DNA of 64,000 bases from Caldilineaceae bacterium (GTDB taxonomy: Bacteria > Chloroflexota > Anaerolineae > Caldilineales > Caldilineaceae), in contig JALHQH010000059.1 of assembly GCA_022842065.1 (NCBI GenBank), positions 1 to 64,000 of the forward strand. Reading direction: 5' to 3'. Numbering within the stretch: the stretch's first letter is position 1; each line of letters opens with the position of its first letter. This document shows, in pieces, positions 8,481-16,313 of this stretch. The notes below the pieces were generated by a model. The model made no database searches. It was not told the origin of the DNA and saw only the letters and a list, made by a program, of their open reading frames with translations. The translations under genes were made by a program, and so were the position numbers.

Positions 8481-9278
8481 ATGGAATACACCAATGATTC
8501 AATCCGCCACGCTGATGTTCCCCGTGGCACGATCACCCAGTATAGCTGGCAGAGTCAGCTCTATGCGGGGACTAAGCGCCACTATTGGCTCTACGTCCCC
8601 GCCCAATACGATGGCCAAACGCCGACTGGATTGATGGTCTTTCAAGATGGGGGCATATATGTCGATGAGGCTGGACCATTTCGGACGCCCATTGTTTTTG
8701 ACAATCTGATTCACCAGGGGCGCATTCCGCTGCTGATTGGTCTCTTTATCGATCCGGGTCATCGCGGCGCGGCCCCGCCCCCGTACACCTCCCAAAGTGA
8801 CAATCGCAGCTATGAGTATGATATGCTGAGCGACGAGTATGTGGCCTTCCTCAGCGACGAACTGATCCCTGAAGCTGCGAAAAGTTACCAGTTGGTCGAT
8901 GATCCCAAATGGCGCGCCATCGGTGGCATCTCTTCCGGTGGGATCTGTGCTTTCACCGCGGCCTGGCAGCGCCCCGACCTTTTCCATAAAGTGCTCAGCC
9001 ATGTCGGCAGCTTTGCCGACATTCGCGGTGGCCACGTCTACCCCTCGCTGATCCGCAAATCAGCCAAACGGGATATTCGTGTTTTCTTGCAGGATGGCAG
9101 CAACGACCTGGATAATCGTTTTGGCAACTGGTGGCTGGGCAACCTACAGATGGAAGCCGCGCTCAAATTCCGTGGCTATGACTACCAGTTTGTCGGCGGC
9201 ACGGGTGCCCATAACGGTGAACATGGTGGCATGATCTTGCCGGAATCGCTGGCATGGCTCTGGCGGGATACGGTCTGA
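8481..9278 (+). CDS. Putative esterase (enterochelin esterase/PF00756-like)
   Basis: 265 residues, alpha/beta-hydrolase of the putative esterase family. GGISSGG near residues 152-158 is the nucleophile elbow with the catalytic Ser; [12 protein letters not shown] carries the probable acid region and GAHNGEHGG the catalytic His near the C-terminus. No signal peptide is seen, so it is likely cytosolic. It probably hydrolyses an ester of unknown type. The neighbouring oxidoreductases suggest catabolism of plant-derived compounds (inference). The stop codon overlaps the following 21-bp-stem hairpin. Confidence 0.8.
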   Translation: MEYTNDSIRHADVPRGTITQYSWQSQLYAGTKRHYWLYVPAQYDGQTPTGLMVFQDGGIYVDEAGPFRTPIVFDNLIHQGRIPLLIGLFIDPGHRGAAPPPYTSQSDNRSYEYDMLSDEYVAFLSDELIPEAAKSYQLVDDPKWRAIGGISSGGICAFTAAWQRPDLFHKVLSHVGSFADIRGGHVYPSLIRKSAKRDIRVFLQDGSNDLDNRFGNWWLGNLQMEAALKFRGYDYQFVGGTGAHNGEHGGMILPESLAWLWRDTV

Positions 9279-9338
9279 ATGCGGATTAAGCTGATTTTCA
9301 ATCCGCGCGCATCCGCCAAATCAGCTTAATCCGCATTC
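9277..9338. terminator. Perfect 21-bp-stem hairpin overlapping a stop codon
   Basis: 9277-9297 pairs exactly with 9318-9338 around a 20-nt loop, and is followed by CTATTTTTC. The first bases are the esterase TGA. The T-rich tail fits an intrinsic terminator. Arm sequence (GCGGATTAAGC) recalls the CGGATT units of the 2598-2666 hairpin. Confidence 0.75.
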
Positions 9339-9343
9339 TATTT

Positions 9344-9372
9344 TTCACCAACCCTCACCAGCAAGCTATAAT
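9344..9372 (+). promoter_or_regulatory. Promoter of the MFS gene, probably giving a leaderless transcript
   Basis: TTCACC (9344-9349) and TATAAT (9367-9372) with a 17-nt spacer. The ATG at 9380 is only 7 nt past the -10 box, where transcription should start, so little or no leader is expected. No Shine-Dalgarno sequence lies before the ATG. Confidence 0.6.
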
Positions 9373-9379
9373 TGATCTT

Positions 9380-10621
9380 ATGATCAACACGAAACCGTCC
9401 ACTACCATTCAACAACCCTTGCCCTTTGGCGAGTTTGTTGCCCTCATGGCTCTGATGACTGCGCTTGTTGCGCTCTCGATTGACGCCATGTTGCCCGCCC
9501 TCTCCACCATTGCCAGTGACCTCGGTGCCACCCGCGCCAACGATAGCCAACTGGTGATCTCACTGATCTTTCTGGGCCTCTCCGTCGGCCAGATCGTCTA
9601 TGGCCCCCTGTCGGACAGCATTGGGCGCAAACGGCCCATCTACCTGGGCATCGGCATCTATCTCTGCGGTGCGCTGCTCTGTTTGCTGGCAACCGACTTT
9701 CGCGTCCTCTTGATTGGGCGCTTTCTCCAAGGCGTCGGCGCAGCAGGACCACGTAGTGTCGCCATGGCCCTCGTCCGTGACCAATATGCCGGGCGGCAGA
9801 TGGCGCGCGTCATGTCTTTTGTGATGACCGTCTTCATCCTCGTGCCGGTCATTGCGCCACTGTTGGGTCAGGGCATTTTGATTGTTGCCCACTGGCGCGC
9901 CATCTTTGGCCTCTATCTCGTGTTGGCGTTGCTCGTTTGGGCCTGGTTTGCCCTGCGCCAGCCGGAGACATTGGCCGTGGAGCGGCGCATCCCCTTCCAG
10001 ATGACACGCATCCTGGGGGCCTTCCGCGAGGTCTTTGCCAACCGGATTGCCTTTGGCTATACCATCATGGCTGGCCTGATCTCCGGGGCCTTTGTCGGTT
10101 ATCTCAACTCCTCCCAGCAGATCTTCCAAGAACAGTATGCGCTGGGGGCGCGCTTCCCACTCTACTTCGCCGCGCTGGCCTTAGCCTTGGGCAGCGCCTC
10201 CTATGTCAACGCTCAACTGGTGGTGCGTTTTGGCATGCGCCTGTTAAGCCGCTGGGCAATGATCGCCCTGATTGTGCTCTCGCTGCTCTTCTTTGGTTAT
10301 GCCTTTATCATGAATGGTCAACCACCCCTGGTGCTGCTGATGGGTTACCTGTTGATTGGCTTCTTTGCCGTCGGCATCCTTTTTGGTAACCTCAACGCCC
10401 TGGCCATGGAACCGCTGGGTCACATTGCCGGCGTCGGCGCGGCGGTGGTGGGGTCACTCTCGACCTTTATTTCGACCTTCCTTGGTTCCGCGATTGGGCA
10501 GAGTTACAACGGGACGGTCTTACCGCTAGTAGGCGGCTTTGCTTTGTTGGGCTTAGCGACCTTTGGGGTGATGGTGTGGGCAGAAGCTGGGCGTGCGGTG
10601 GAGGTAGAGGCGGTGGGGTAA
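9380..10621 (+). CDS. Bcr/CflA-type MFS multidrug exporter
   Basis: 413 residues, about 12 TM segments. MLPALSTIASDLGA, LSDSIGRKRPIYLG (motif A) and GRFLQGVGAAGPRSVAMALVRD are hallmarks of the Bcr/CflA drug-resistance family (DHA1). It likely exports small drugs or metabolites from the inner membrane by proton antiport; substrate unknown. It has its own promoter directly upstream and no obvious partner gene. A toxin-antitoxin-like pair follows. Confidence 0.85.
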   Translation: MINTKPSTTIQQPLPFGEFVALMALMTALVALSIDAMLPALSTIASDLGATRANDSQLVISLIFLGLSVGQIVYGPLSDSIGRKRPIYLGIGIYLCGALLCLLATDFRVLLIGRFLQGVGAAGPRSVAMALVRDQYAGRQMARVMSFVMTVFILVPVIAPLLGQGILIVAHWRAIFGLYLVLALLVWAWFALRQPETLAVERRIPFQMTRILGAFREVFANRIAFGYTIMAGLISGAFVGYLNSSQQIFQEQYALGARFPLYFAALALALGSASYVNAQLVVRFGMRLLSRWAMIALIVLSLLFFGYAFIMNGQPPLVLLMGYLLIGFFAVGILFGNLNALAMEPLGHIAGVGAAVVGSLSTFISTFLGSAIGQSYNGTVLPLVGGFALLGLATFGVMVWAEAGRAVEVEAVG

Positions 10622-10754
10622 GGATTGACATTCGACTCGCCGCCTTTCCAACCTCTCAAGCCGTTTACGAATTCGTTTTCAACAATGCTATAATTGTGAC
10701 AGGCGCGAGAATGGGTTTATCGGTGAGTCTATCAAAGACGGAAATGAGTGTAAC

Positions 10755-11066
10755 ATGAGTGTTGGCATTCTAGAGCGACATATTGAAATTACACCTGGGA
10801 TTGCAGGTGGCAAGCCACACATTGCTGGACACCGTATCACTGTTCAAAACATTGTAATTTGGTATGAGCGGATGGGTAGAACAGCAGATGAGATCTGTGC
10901 AGAGTATAACCTGACGCTAGCCGAAGTCTACGCCGCGCTGGCCTATTATTTTGATCATCGCGAAGTGATTGATCGCAGTATCAAAGATGATGAAGCCTTT
11001 GTAACGGCCCTCCGGCAACAAATTCCATCAATCTTGCAGACGAAATTGAAAGCGCTTACTGCGTGA
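10755..11066 (+). CDS. DUF433 antitoxin-like protein
   Basis: 103 residues. The N-terminal HIEITPGIAGGKPHIAGHRI and the following VQNIVIWYERMGRTADEI helix region are typical of DUF433, a small helix-turn-helix family usually paired with PIN-like DUF5615 toxins. Probably it binds its own promoter and neutralises the partner. The downstream gene overlaps by 4 nt, which supports a two-gene module. A TATAAT lies at 10689-10694 with a palindrome (ACGAATTCGT, 10667-10676) nearby. Confidence 0.8.
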   Translation: MSVGILERHIEITPGIAGGKPHIAGHRITVQNIVIWYERMGRTADEICAEYNLTLAEVYAALAYYFDHREVIDRSIKDDEAFVTALRQQIPSILQTKLKALTA

Positions 11067-11392
11067 GTCAAATTCGTTATTATACAGATGAACATGTTGC
11101 CAGAGCGGTCATCCATGGATTACGCCAGCGTGGAATTGATGTGTTGAGTGTACCAGATGCTGGGATGATGGCTGCAACTGATGAGGCGCATCTAGCTTTT
11201 GCGTTTACGCAGGGGCGTGTAATCTTCACCCAAGATACAGATTTTCTTCGTCTTGCCGCTTCGGGCGCATTGCATGCCGGGGTTGTCTATGCTCCCCAAC
11301 ATACATCCATTGGTGATATTATCCGTGGCTTGGTCTTGATCTATCAGGTACTTCAAGCTGAAGATATAATCGGCCAGATCGAGTACTTATAG
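11063..11392 (+). CDS. DUF5615 PIN-like toxin candidate
   Basis: 109 residues starting with GTG within a GTGA overlap of the DUF433 stop. IRYYTDEHV near the N-terminus and VIFTQDTDFLRLA near residue 60 hold the acidic residues of the PIN-like fold expected to bind metal for RNA cleavage. DUF433-DUF5615 pairs are regarded as VapBC-like toxin-antitoxin systems; activity here is not shown. Confidence 0.8.
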   Translation: MSQIRYYTDEHVARAVIHGLRQRGIDVLSVPDAGMMAATDEAHLAFAFTQGRVIFTQDTDFLRLAASGALHAGVVYAPQHTSIGDIIRGLVLIYQVLQAEDIIGQIEYL

Positions 11393-11458
11393 TACTATGG
11401 AACTGTTTAAACGAGCTTACTTCTCAACCCCACTCCTTCACCAGCAGGAGCATTGATC

Positions 11459-11959
11459 ATGGACCGACCTTTTGTTGCTGCCGATTTTGTTGTTCCCCAG
11501 CGGGTTAAACAGGCAACCTATCTCCTGCGCCCGCTCACGGTGGATGACGTGGAACAGGACTATGCAGCCGTCATGTCCAGCAAGGAGAGCCTGCGGCGGA
11601 TCTTCCATGAATATGATCGGGAGTGGCCAGCGGATGAGATGACCCTTGCCGATAACTATCGCGATCTTGAGCGCCATCAAGCTGAATTTGCCGCACGCCA
11701 GGGCTTTACCTATACGGTGACAACGCTTGATAGCACGCGCTGCCTTGGCTGTGTCTATATTTATCCCTGTCAGCGCGGTGATTATGACGCGCAGGTCTAT
11801 TACTGGGTCCGCGATAGCGAAAAAGCGCACGGCCTAGAGGACGCGTTAGGGACATTTCTGCGCCAATGGCTGCGGGAGGCGTGGCCCTTTCACCAGCCCG
11901 CTTTCCCAGGGCGGGCGCTCTCATGGCAGGCGTGGGCTGCGCTGAAACCGCCGGTTTGA
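11459..11959 (+). CDS. GNAT-family N-acetyltransferase-like protein
   Basis: About 166 residues; the ATG at 11459 follows AGGAG. The N-terminal TYLLRPLTVDDVEQDYAAV is the usual beta1-alpha1 start of GNAT proteins, and TRCLGCVYIYP plus YDAQVYYWVRDSEKAHGLE is the central sheet and acetyl-CoA loop region. The C-terminus after about 140 is short and proline-rich, and the end may be degenerate. Substrate unknown. Confidence 0.65.
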   Translation: MDRPFVAADFVVPQRVKQATYLLRPLTVDDVEQDYAAVMSSKESLRRIFHEYDREWPADEMTLADNYRDLERHQAEFAARQGFTYTVTTLDSTRCLGCVYIYPCQRGDYDAQVYYWVRDSEKAHGLEDALGTFLRQWLREAWPFHQPAFPGRALSWQAWAALKPPV

Positions 11960-12022
11960 GCAGTCCATCATTAATTTGCCCAAGTACTAGTTGTCGAACG
12001 AGAAGTAGTCGAGATTTTGATT

Positions 12023-12922
12023 ATGGCAAAACCAAAACGTGCCCAAATTGAGCCATTGCTGGTTGAAGGTAAACGCATCGTCATCACCGGTGCCAATACC
12101 GGCATTGGCCTCGCCACTGCGGAGGCTTGCGCCGCACACGGGGCTACGGTCGTTATGGCTTGCCGCCGTGTTGATACGGCCACCGCGGCCGCTAACGCCA
12201 TCCGCAGGCACCAGCCATCTGCCCAACTAGAGGTCGTTGCGCTTGATCTCACCCTTGCGCACACGGTCGCGGCTTGCGCGCAAACGATCCTGTCCACAAA
12301 TCCTACCGTCGATGTGCTGATTAACAATGCCGGTGGGCTCGTCGGCCCCTTTCAGCAGATGTTCGACATGAATGTGGCCGGCCATCTCTACTTGACAGAA
12401 CTGCTGCTGCCCAGCCTGCTGCATGTAGGCGGCAAGGTAATTAATATCTCCAGCGAGGGGCACCGGTCGGCGATAGTGCCGGCCCCGACTGAATCGATTG
12501 CTGATCTGCTGCGGTCGAACCGGGGATCGGCGCTCAACCAATATGGCTTCACCAAGCTCTGTAATATCTGGCATGCGGTCGGCTTGCATCAACGGTATCA
12601 CGCGGCGGGGCTGCGCACCTACGCCCTCCACCCTGGCGCGATTCGCACGGCGGGGTGGGACAAGCCGCAGGATCTCTCGCGCCTCACAAAGTTGGCGATC
12701 TGGGTGGTTAAGAACTTCCTGACCACGGCTGATCTCAGCGTCGGCGCACAGACGCCACTCCATTGCATCGCCAACGCAACAGCCGACCGTGAGTCCGGTC
12801 TCTACTATGACAACTGTGCCGTCGTGGCTGCAAAGCATGGTGATGATCAACGGCGCATTGATGAGCTTTTGACGGCGTCTCTGGGGCATGCCAAACTGCT
12901 GGGTGGCGCACCGGAAGCCTAA
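12023..12922 (+). CDS. Short-chain dehydrogenase/reductase
   Basis: 299 residues. VITGANTGIGLA is the TGxxxGIG cofactor motif, LINNAGG the NAG motif, NISSEGH holds the catalytic Ser, and YGFTKLCN is the YxxxK motif. The longer C-terminal half and TGANTGIG resemble the retinol dehydrogenase/WW-domain-oxidoreductase-like SDR group. It is an NADP-dependent oxidoreductase of unknown substrate. The preferred start is the ATG at 12023. Two GNAT genes flank it. Confidence 0.8.
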   Translation: MAKPKRAQIEPLLVEGKRIVITGANTGIGLATAEACAAHGATVVMACRRVDTATAAANAIRRHQPSAQLEVVALDLTLAHTVAACAQTILSTNPTVDVLINNAGGLVGPFQQMFDMNVAGHLYLTELLLPSLLHVGGKVINISSEGHRSAIVPAPTESIADLLRSNRGSALNQYGFTKLCNIWHAVGLHQRYHAAGLRTYALHPGAIRTAGWDKPQDLSRLTKLAIWVVKNFLTTADLSVGAQTPLHCIANATADRESGLYYDNCAVVAAKHGDDQRRIDELLTASLGHAKLLGGAPEA

Positions 12923-12952
12923 TGTGGGTTATAGGGGTATAAATTTCATTCC

Positions 12953-13411
12953 ATGCACCCAATCTCTGTCCGCCAAGCAATCCTCGCTGATCTGGATGAG
13001 CTTGCGCAACTCTTTGACCAATACCGCCAATTCCAAGGGCAAACCAGTGATATCGGCGCCGCCCGCGACTTTCTGCGGGCGCGGTTCAACCATGGTGAGT
13101 CGGTCATCTTTATTGCGCATGAAGGCGCAAGCCCGGTCGGTTTTGCGCAGCTCTATCCCAGCTTTTCCTCGGTATCGTTGGCGCGAGTTTTCGTGCTGAA
13201 CGACCTCTTTGTCCACCAGTCTGGGCGGCGTAAAGGGGTGGCCTCCCAGTTGCTTGACGCGCTGGAAGCCTATGCGTCGTCACTTGGTGCCGTGCGCATT
13301 ACCCTGCTTGTCGCCAAAGAAAACCTTTCGGCCCAGGCACTCTATGGGGCAAAGGGCTGGCAGCCCGACGAACACTTCTTCATGTATCACCGCTACCCAA
13401 ACAACGCATGA
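12953..13411 (+). CDS. GNAT-family N-acetyltransferase
   Basis: 152 residues with a complete GNAT core: SVRQAILADLDELAQLFDQYRQ start, VFVLNDLFVHQSGRRKGVASQLL (acetyl-CoA-binding R/QxxGxG/A loop) near residues 80-103, and LVAKENLSAQALYGAKGW near the end. It is close in pattern to small acetyltransferases acting on amines. It is followed in the same frame by 50 further sense codons after its stop. Confidence 0.8.
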   Translation: MHPISVRQAILADLDELAQLFDQYRQFQGQTSDIGAARDFLRARFNHGESVIFIAHEGASPVGFAQLYPSFSSVSLARVFVLNDLFVHQSGRRKGVASQLLDALEAYASSLGAVRITLLVAKENLSAQALYGAKGWQPDEHFFMYHRYPNNA

Positions 13412-13564
13412 GGCCCGCAAACGCTGGACTACTTTGCAATCGCCAGTCGAGCAGCACAGCTTGAATTCGTCCGCAATAAGGTGAGGCAAATCCAAGGGGC
13501 AATCTACCCTTTCGTGGCGGACCAGCGCTTCTTCTGTGAAAAGTTGCTTCCCTGGCTTCAGTAG
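13412..13564 (+). pseudogene. In-frame coding-like remnant after the acetyltransferase
   Basis: Directly after the GNAT stop and in the same frame, 50 sense codons run to TAG. The translation (LDYFAIASRAAQLEFVRNK..., ending FFCEKLLPWLQ) has the composition of a real protein C-terminus, but no start codon or RBS of its own. It may be the end of a decayed gene or of a formerly longer neighbour. No family recognised. Confidence 0.3.
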
Positions 13565-13721
13565 CTTTGACAATTCCGCCCATTCTTTTTATACTAAGGC
13601 AAGAATGCAATTAAATTAAATAAAACTCATATTTTGTGCAATTAAGTTTGCTTTTCTGGCAAAAATCAGATGTGCCTGCACTTGATATCAACATTCACAA
13701 ACCCACCGGTGGATCACGAAA

Positions 13722-14321
13722 ATGCAAAATCTGACTGCGCGCTTCAAATTTCTTTCCTCAGAATTTCTCCTCGGCACGCTGGTTGCCGGTTTGAGCGTCC
13801 TTGCGGCCCTTTCCGGCTATCAAAGCTCAATGGCGGACTCAGACCAGACCAAGTATAATGTGCAAGGGCAGCAAATGTTGACCGATGCCAACGCCGAATA
13901 CCTTTCGGTCAACCAGTTGATCGTCTACGACTATAGCCTATATGATGGTTGGTACACTGCTGACGATGATGAGAAATCGGGCTACTACCAGGAAAGCTTT
14001 TCGCCTGAGCTACAAGCGGCGATGGCGATCAATACCGAGGAACCTTTCACTGAGGCTTATTACACCGCGATGCAGGCTGAACCACAAGGGATGTTCGACG
14101 AAGCCGACGAGTTGTTTGGGTTGGCCGAGCAGTTCAACGAACGGGGCGATGCCCTCCAACTGATCTTACTGGTCAGCGCGTTGGGGTTAGCCTTTGCCGC
14201 TTGGGCCGCACTGCTGGCAGAGGAAAGTGGGGTTCGCTTGGCCTTTGCCATCTTTGCCATCGGCATCTTGGTCTACAGCATCGCGCTTTATCTGGGCGTC
14301 CCGGTGGTAGTCGCAGCTTAA
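13722..14321 (+). CDS. Hypothetical membrane protein with three predicted TM segments
   Basis: 199 residues, not recognised. A hydrophobic segment at about 14-31 (LLGTLVAGLSVLAALSGY) and two at the C-terminus (about 145-165 and 170-192) flank an acidic, Tyr-rich central region of about 100 residues (YDYSLYDGWYTADDDEKSG). The layout suggests a small inner-membrane protein with an extramembrane loop. It stands alone and is followed by a repeat hairpin. Confidence 0.6.
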   Translation: MQNLTARFKFLSSEFLLGTLVAGLSVLAALSGYQSSMADSDQTKYNVQGQQMLTDANAEYLSVNQLIVYDYSLYDGWYTADDDEKSGYYQESFSPELQAAMAINTEEPFTEAYYTAMQAEPQGMFDEADELFGLAEQFNERGDALQLILLVSALGLAFAAWAALLAEESGVRLAFAIFAIGILVYSIALYLGVPVVVAA

Positions 14322-14330
14322 GGCCAGCGT

Positions 14331-14389
14331 AGTGAACAGTAGGATAGTGAACAGTAGGACAATCATTGTCCTACTGTTCACTATCCTAC
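14331..14389. repeat. 25-bp perfect hairpin built from a 15-bp direct repeat
   Basis: AGTGAACAGTAGGAT is repeated at 14331 and 14346. 14339-14363 pairs perfectly with 14365-14389 with a 1-nt loop. It lies 10 nt past the membrane-protein stop. Same architecture as 136-239, 4021-4118 and 39553-39653. Confidence 0.9.
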
Positions 14390-14570
14390 CGCCAACAGAC
14401 GACTATATTGATTTGTCCCCGACACAACTCGACAAAACCACGCTCCTCGATTTAATCACCCACAAGTCTGTCAGATAATTGCATCAATTCCCATAATTTT
14501 ATGCTTCAAGATCGTTCGCAATTGCGCTATAATGGGAACCAAATTGCAGTTATCTTGAAAACAGGCACCA

Positions 14571-14605
14571 TGCCGCGCCCAAGGGCGGTTGCCTTTTAGG
14601 CGCGG
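14571..14605. repeat. GC-rich inverted repeat
   Basis: ATGCCGCGCC faces GGCGCGGCAC across about 16 nt. It lies in the leader region before the STAND gene. Confidence 0.5.
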
Positions 14606-14618
14606 CACCAATAACGAT

Positions 14619-14704
14619 GAAAATTTTCTACCGCGAAGCACGCCAAGAGCGCGAAGAAAGGCTTTTCTTTGCGGCTCTTCGCGACCTTGGCGGTGGTTAT
14701 TTTC
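14619..14704. repeat. Short-unit fold-back repeat upstream of the STAND gene
   Basis: GAAAATTTTCTACCGCGAAG at the left matches, as reverse complement, the right arm ending GGCGGTGGTTATTTTC, with an internal 7-9-nt CGCGAAG-like unit repeated three to four times per arm. It ends 40 nt before the STAND start codon. Confidence 0.7.
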
Positions 14705-14744
14705 ACAACAGTAACCACAGTAGCATTTATTCTCGCGCTGGACT

Positions 14745-16313
14745 ATGGTTTTCGACATCGATGAAGGGTGTACCTTGCGTGACCAAAAACAAGTAGTCGA
14801 TATCACACCGTTGCTAATTCAAGCGCTGCGCAACTATCGCCGCGGTAACCTGGAAGCAGTAGGGGAGTTGGCCGCCTTGACCCTTGTCCAGCAAAAATTG
14901 CAGCAAGGCCAGAACAGTGCCAACGTACAATCGCTCCATTGGGCCCTTTGTCGCGTCTTAGAAGAAGCGGTTAATCGCCTGGGCGAGCAAGAGGCGGAGC
15001 TTGCCGAAATTCTGCGTTTGCGCTATTTTCAGGGCTGTTCCGTGGTTGATACCGCGCAACGGCTTACGTTATCCCAAAGTGGCTTCTTTTATCGTCAAAA
15101 GCGTGCGATTCAGCTTTTGGCTGATCGGTTGCTGAGCGCGGAAAATGCCCTCAAGCAAGTGGTACTCCAACCACCACAACCAGCGTTAGGGCCGGAATCA
15201 TCAGTCCAGGACGACCATTCACCCTACCGCAACTTGCCTGCGGCCACCTACAGCAAGATCTTTGGGCTCGAAAAACAGCAGCGCAGTTTGCAAAATGCGC
15301 TTGGCGCGCAGGCGGCACCGTGGATCATCACTCTGGTGGGGATCGGTGGGATTGGCAAATCAACCTTGGCGCAACTGGGCAGCCGTTGGGCGCTAGATCA
15401 GCAACACTTTCGCCATCTGATCTGGCTGACTTTTCAGCATGAAGCTTATGACCCCCGGCAGGGCAAACGCCAGCTTTTGGCCGATCCAGCGGCTGCCGCA
15501 TCAATGTCCATGTCACCAGCCGCCACCGTTGCGGTCAGCAAGGCGCAAGTGCTGGAGGAAATTGCTGAGCAACTCGGGCTGGCTGCCCCCGCTTATTCGC
15601 CCCGCACTACTCCAGATCAAGCGCGCCTGACCCAATTGCGTACCTATCTGGCTGAATATCCAGCTTTACTGGTAATTGACAATTTAGAATCGGTCACCGA
15701 CTATGTCGAACTGGTGGGTGCAGTAAGTACGCTGGCGCAACCGAGTAAAATATTGATCACCAGCCGTTACAGTGTGGAGACGCCCGCGACGTTGGTGCTG
15801 CGCATGGACGAGTTAAGCTGGGAGGAGAGCTGTGAATTGCTCACCTTTGAAGCCGAGCAACGGGGACTGGGCGAGATTGCCGCCGCGCCCCCAAGTACAT
15901 TGCGGCCAATTTATGAGGTGGTGGGCGGGAATCCGCTGGCCTTGAAATTGGTGATGGGGCAACTCACCCTGTTGCCGCTCGACGAAGTGTTGCGCCGGTT
16001 GCAACAAGCCCGCAAGATCAGTGAGCGCGCCGAATACGAACTCTATCACTATCTCTACCGCGCGACCTGGCAACTGCTTTCACCCGCAGCCCATGAACTC
16101 ATGTTGACGCTGATCGCTTTCCCGCTGCACGGGGCCGCTTGGGAGGAACTGTTAGCCATCAGCGACCTGGATCGGGCAACGCTGCTGCTCGCCGTCAAAG
16201 AATGTCGTGAGCGCTCTCTGCTCAATGTGACGGGGTGGCCACAAAAAGTTTATTCGATGCATCGCTTAACCTATACCTTTTTAATGACAGATGTGCTCAA
16301 ATGGTGGCTATAA
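14745..16313 (+). CDS. STAND NTPase (NB-ARC type) with N-terminal sigma-like helical domain
   Basis: 522 residues. Residues 20-135 form a helical region with a helix-turn-helix-like stretch (LRLRYFQGCSVVDTAQRLTLSQ) resembling sigma-70 region 4. GIGGIGKST at 199-207 is the P-loop, ALLVIDNLES near 305 the Walker B, ILITSRYS the sensor segment, and GGNPLALKLV the GxP motif that ends NB-ARC modules. Such STAND proteins are oligomerising ATP switches used in signalling or antiphage defence; the role here is inferred. The TPR partner overlaps by 13 nt, so sensor and switch sit on two polypeptides. Confidence 0.75.
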   Translation: MVFDIDEGCTLRDQKQVVDITPLLIQALRNYRRGNLEAVGELAALTLVQQKLQQGQNSANVQSLHWALCRVLEEAVNRLGEQEAELAEILRLRYFQGCSVVDTAQRLTLSQSGFFYRQKRAIQLLADRLLSAENALKQVVLQPPQPALGPESSVQDDHSPYRNLPAATYSKIFGLEKQQRSLQNALGAQAAPWIITLVGIGGIGKSTLAQLGSRWALDQQHFRHLIWLTFQHEAYDPRQGKRQLLADPAAAASMSMSPAATVAVSKAQVLEEIAEQLGLAAPAYSPRTTPDQARLTQLRTYLAEYPALLVIDNLESVTDYVELVGAVSTLAQPSKILITSRYSVETPATLVLRMDELSWEESCELLTFEAEQRGLGEIAAAPPSTLRPIYEVVGGNPLALKLVMGQLTLLPLDEVLRRLQQARKISERAEYELYHYLYRATWQLLSPAAHELMLTLIAFPLHGAAWEELLAISDLDRATLLLAVKECRERSLLNVTGWPQKVYSMHRLTYTFLMTDVLKWWL

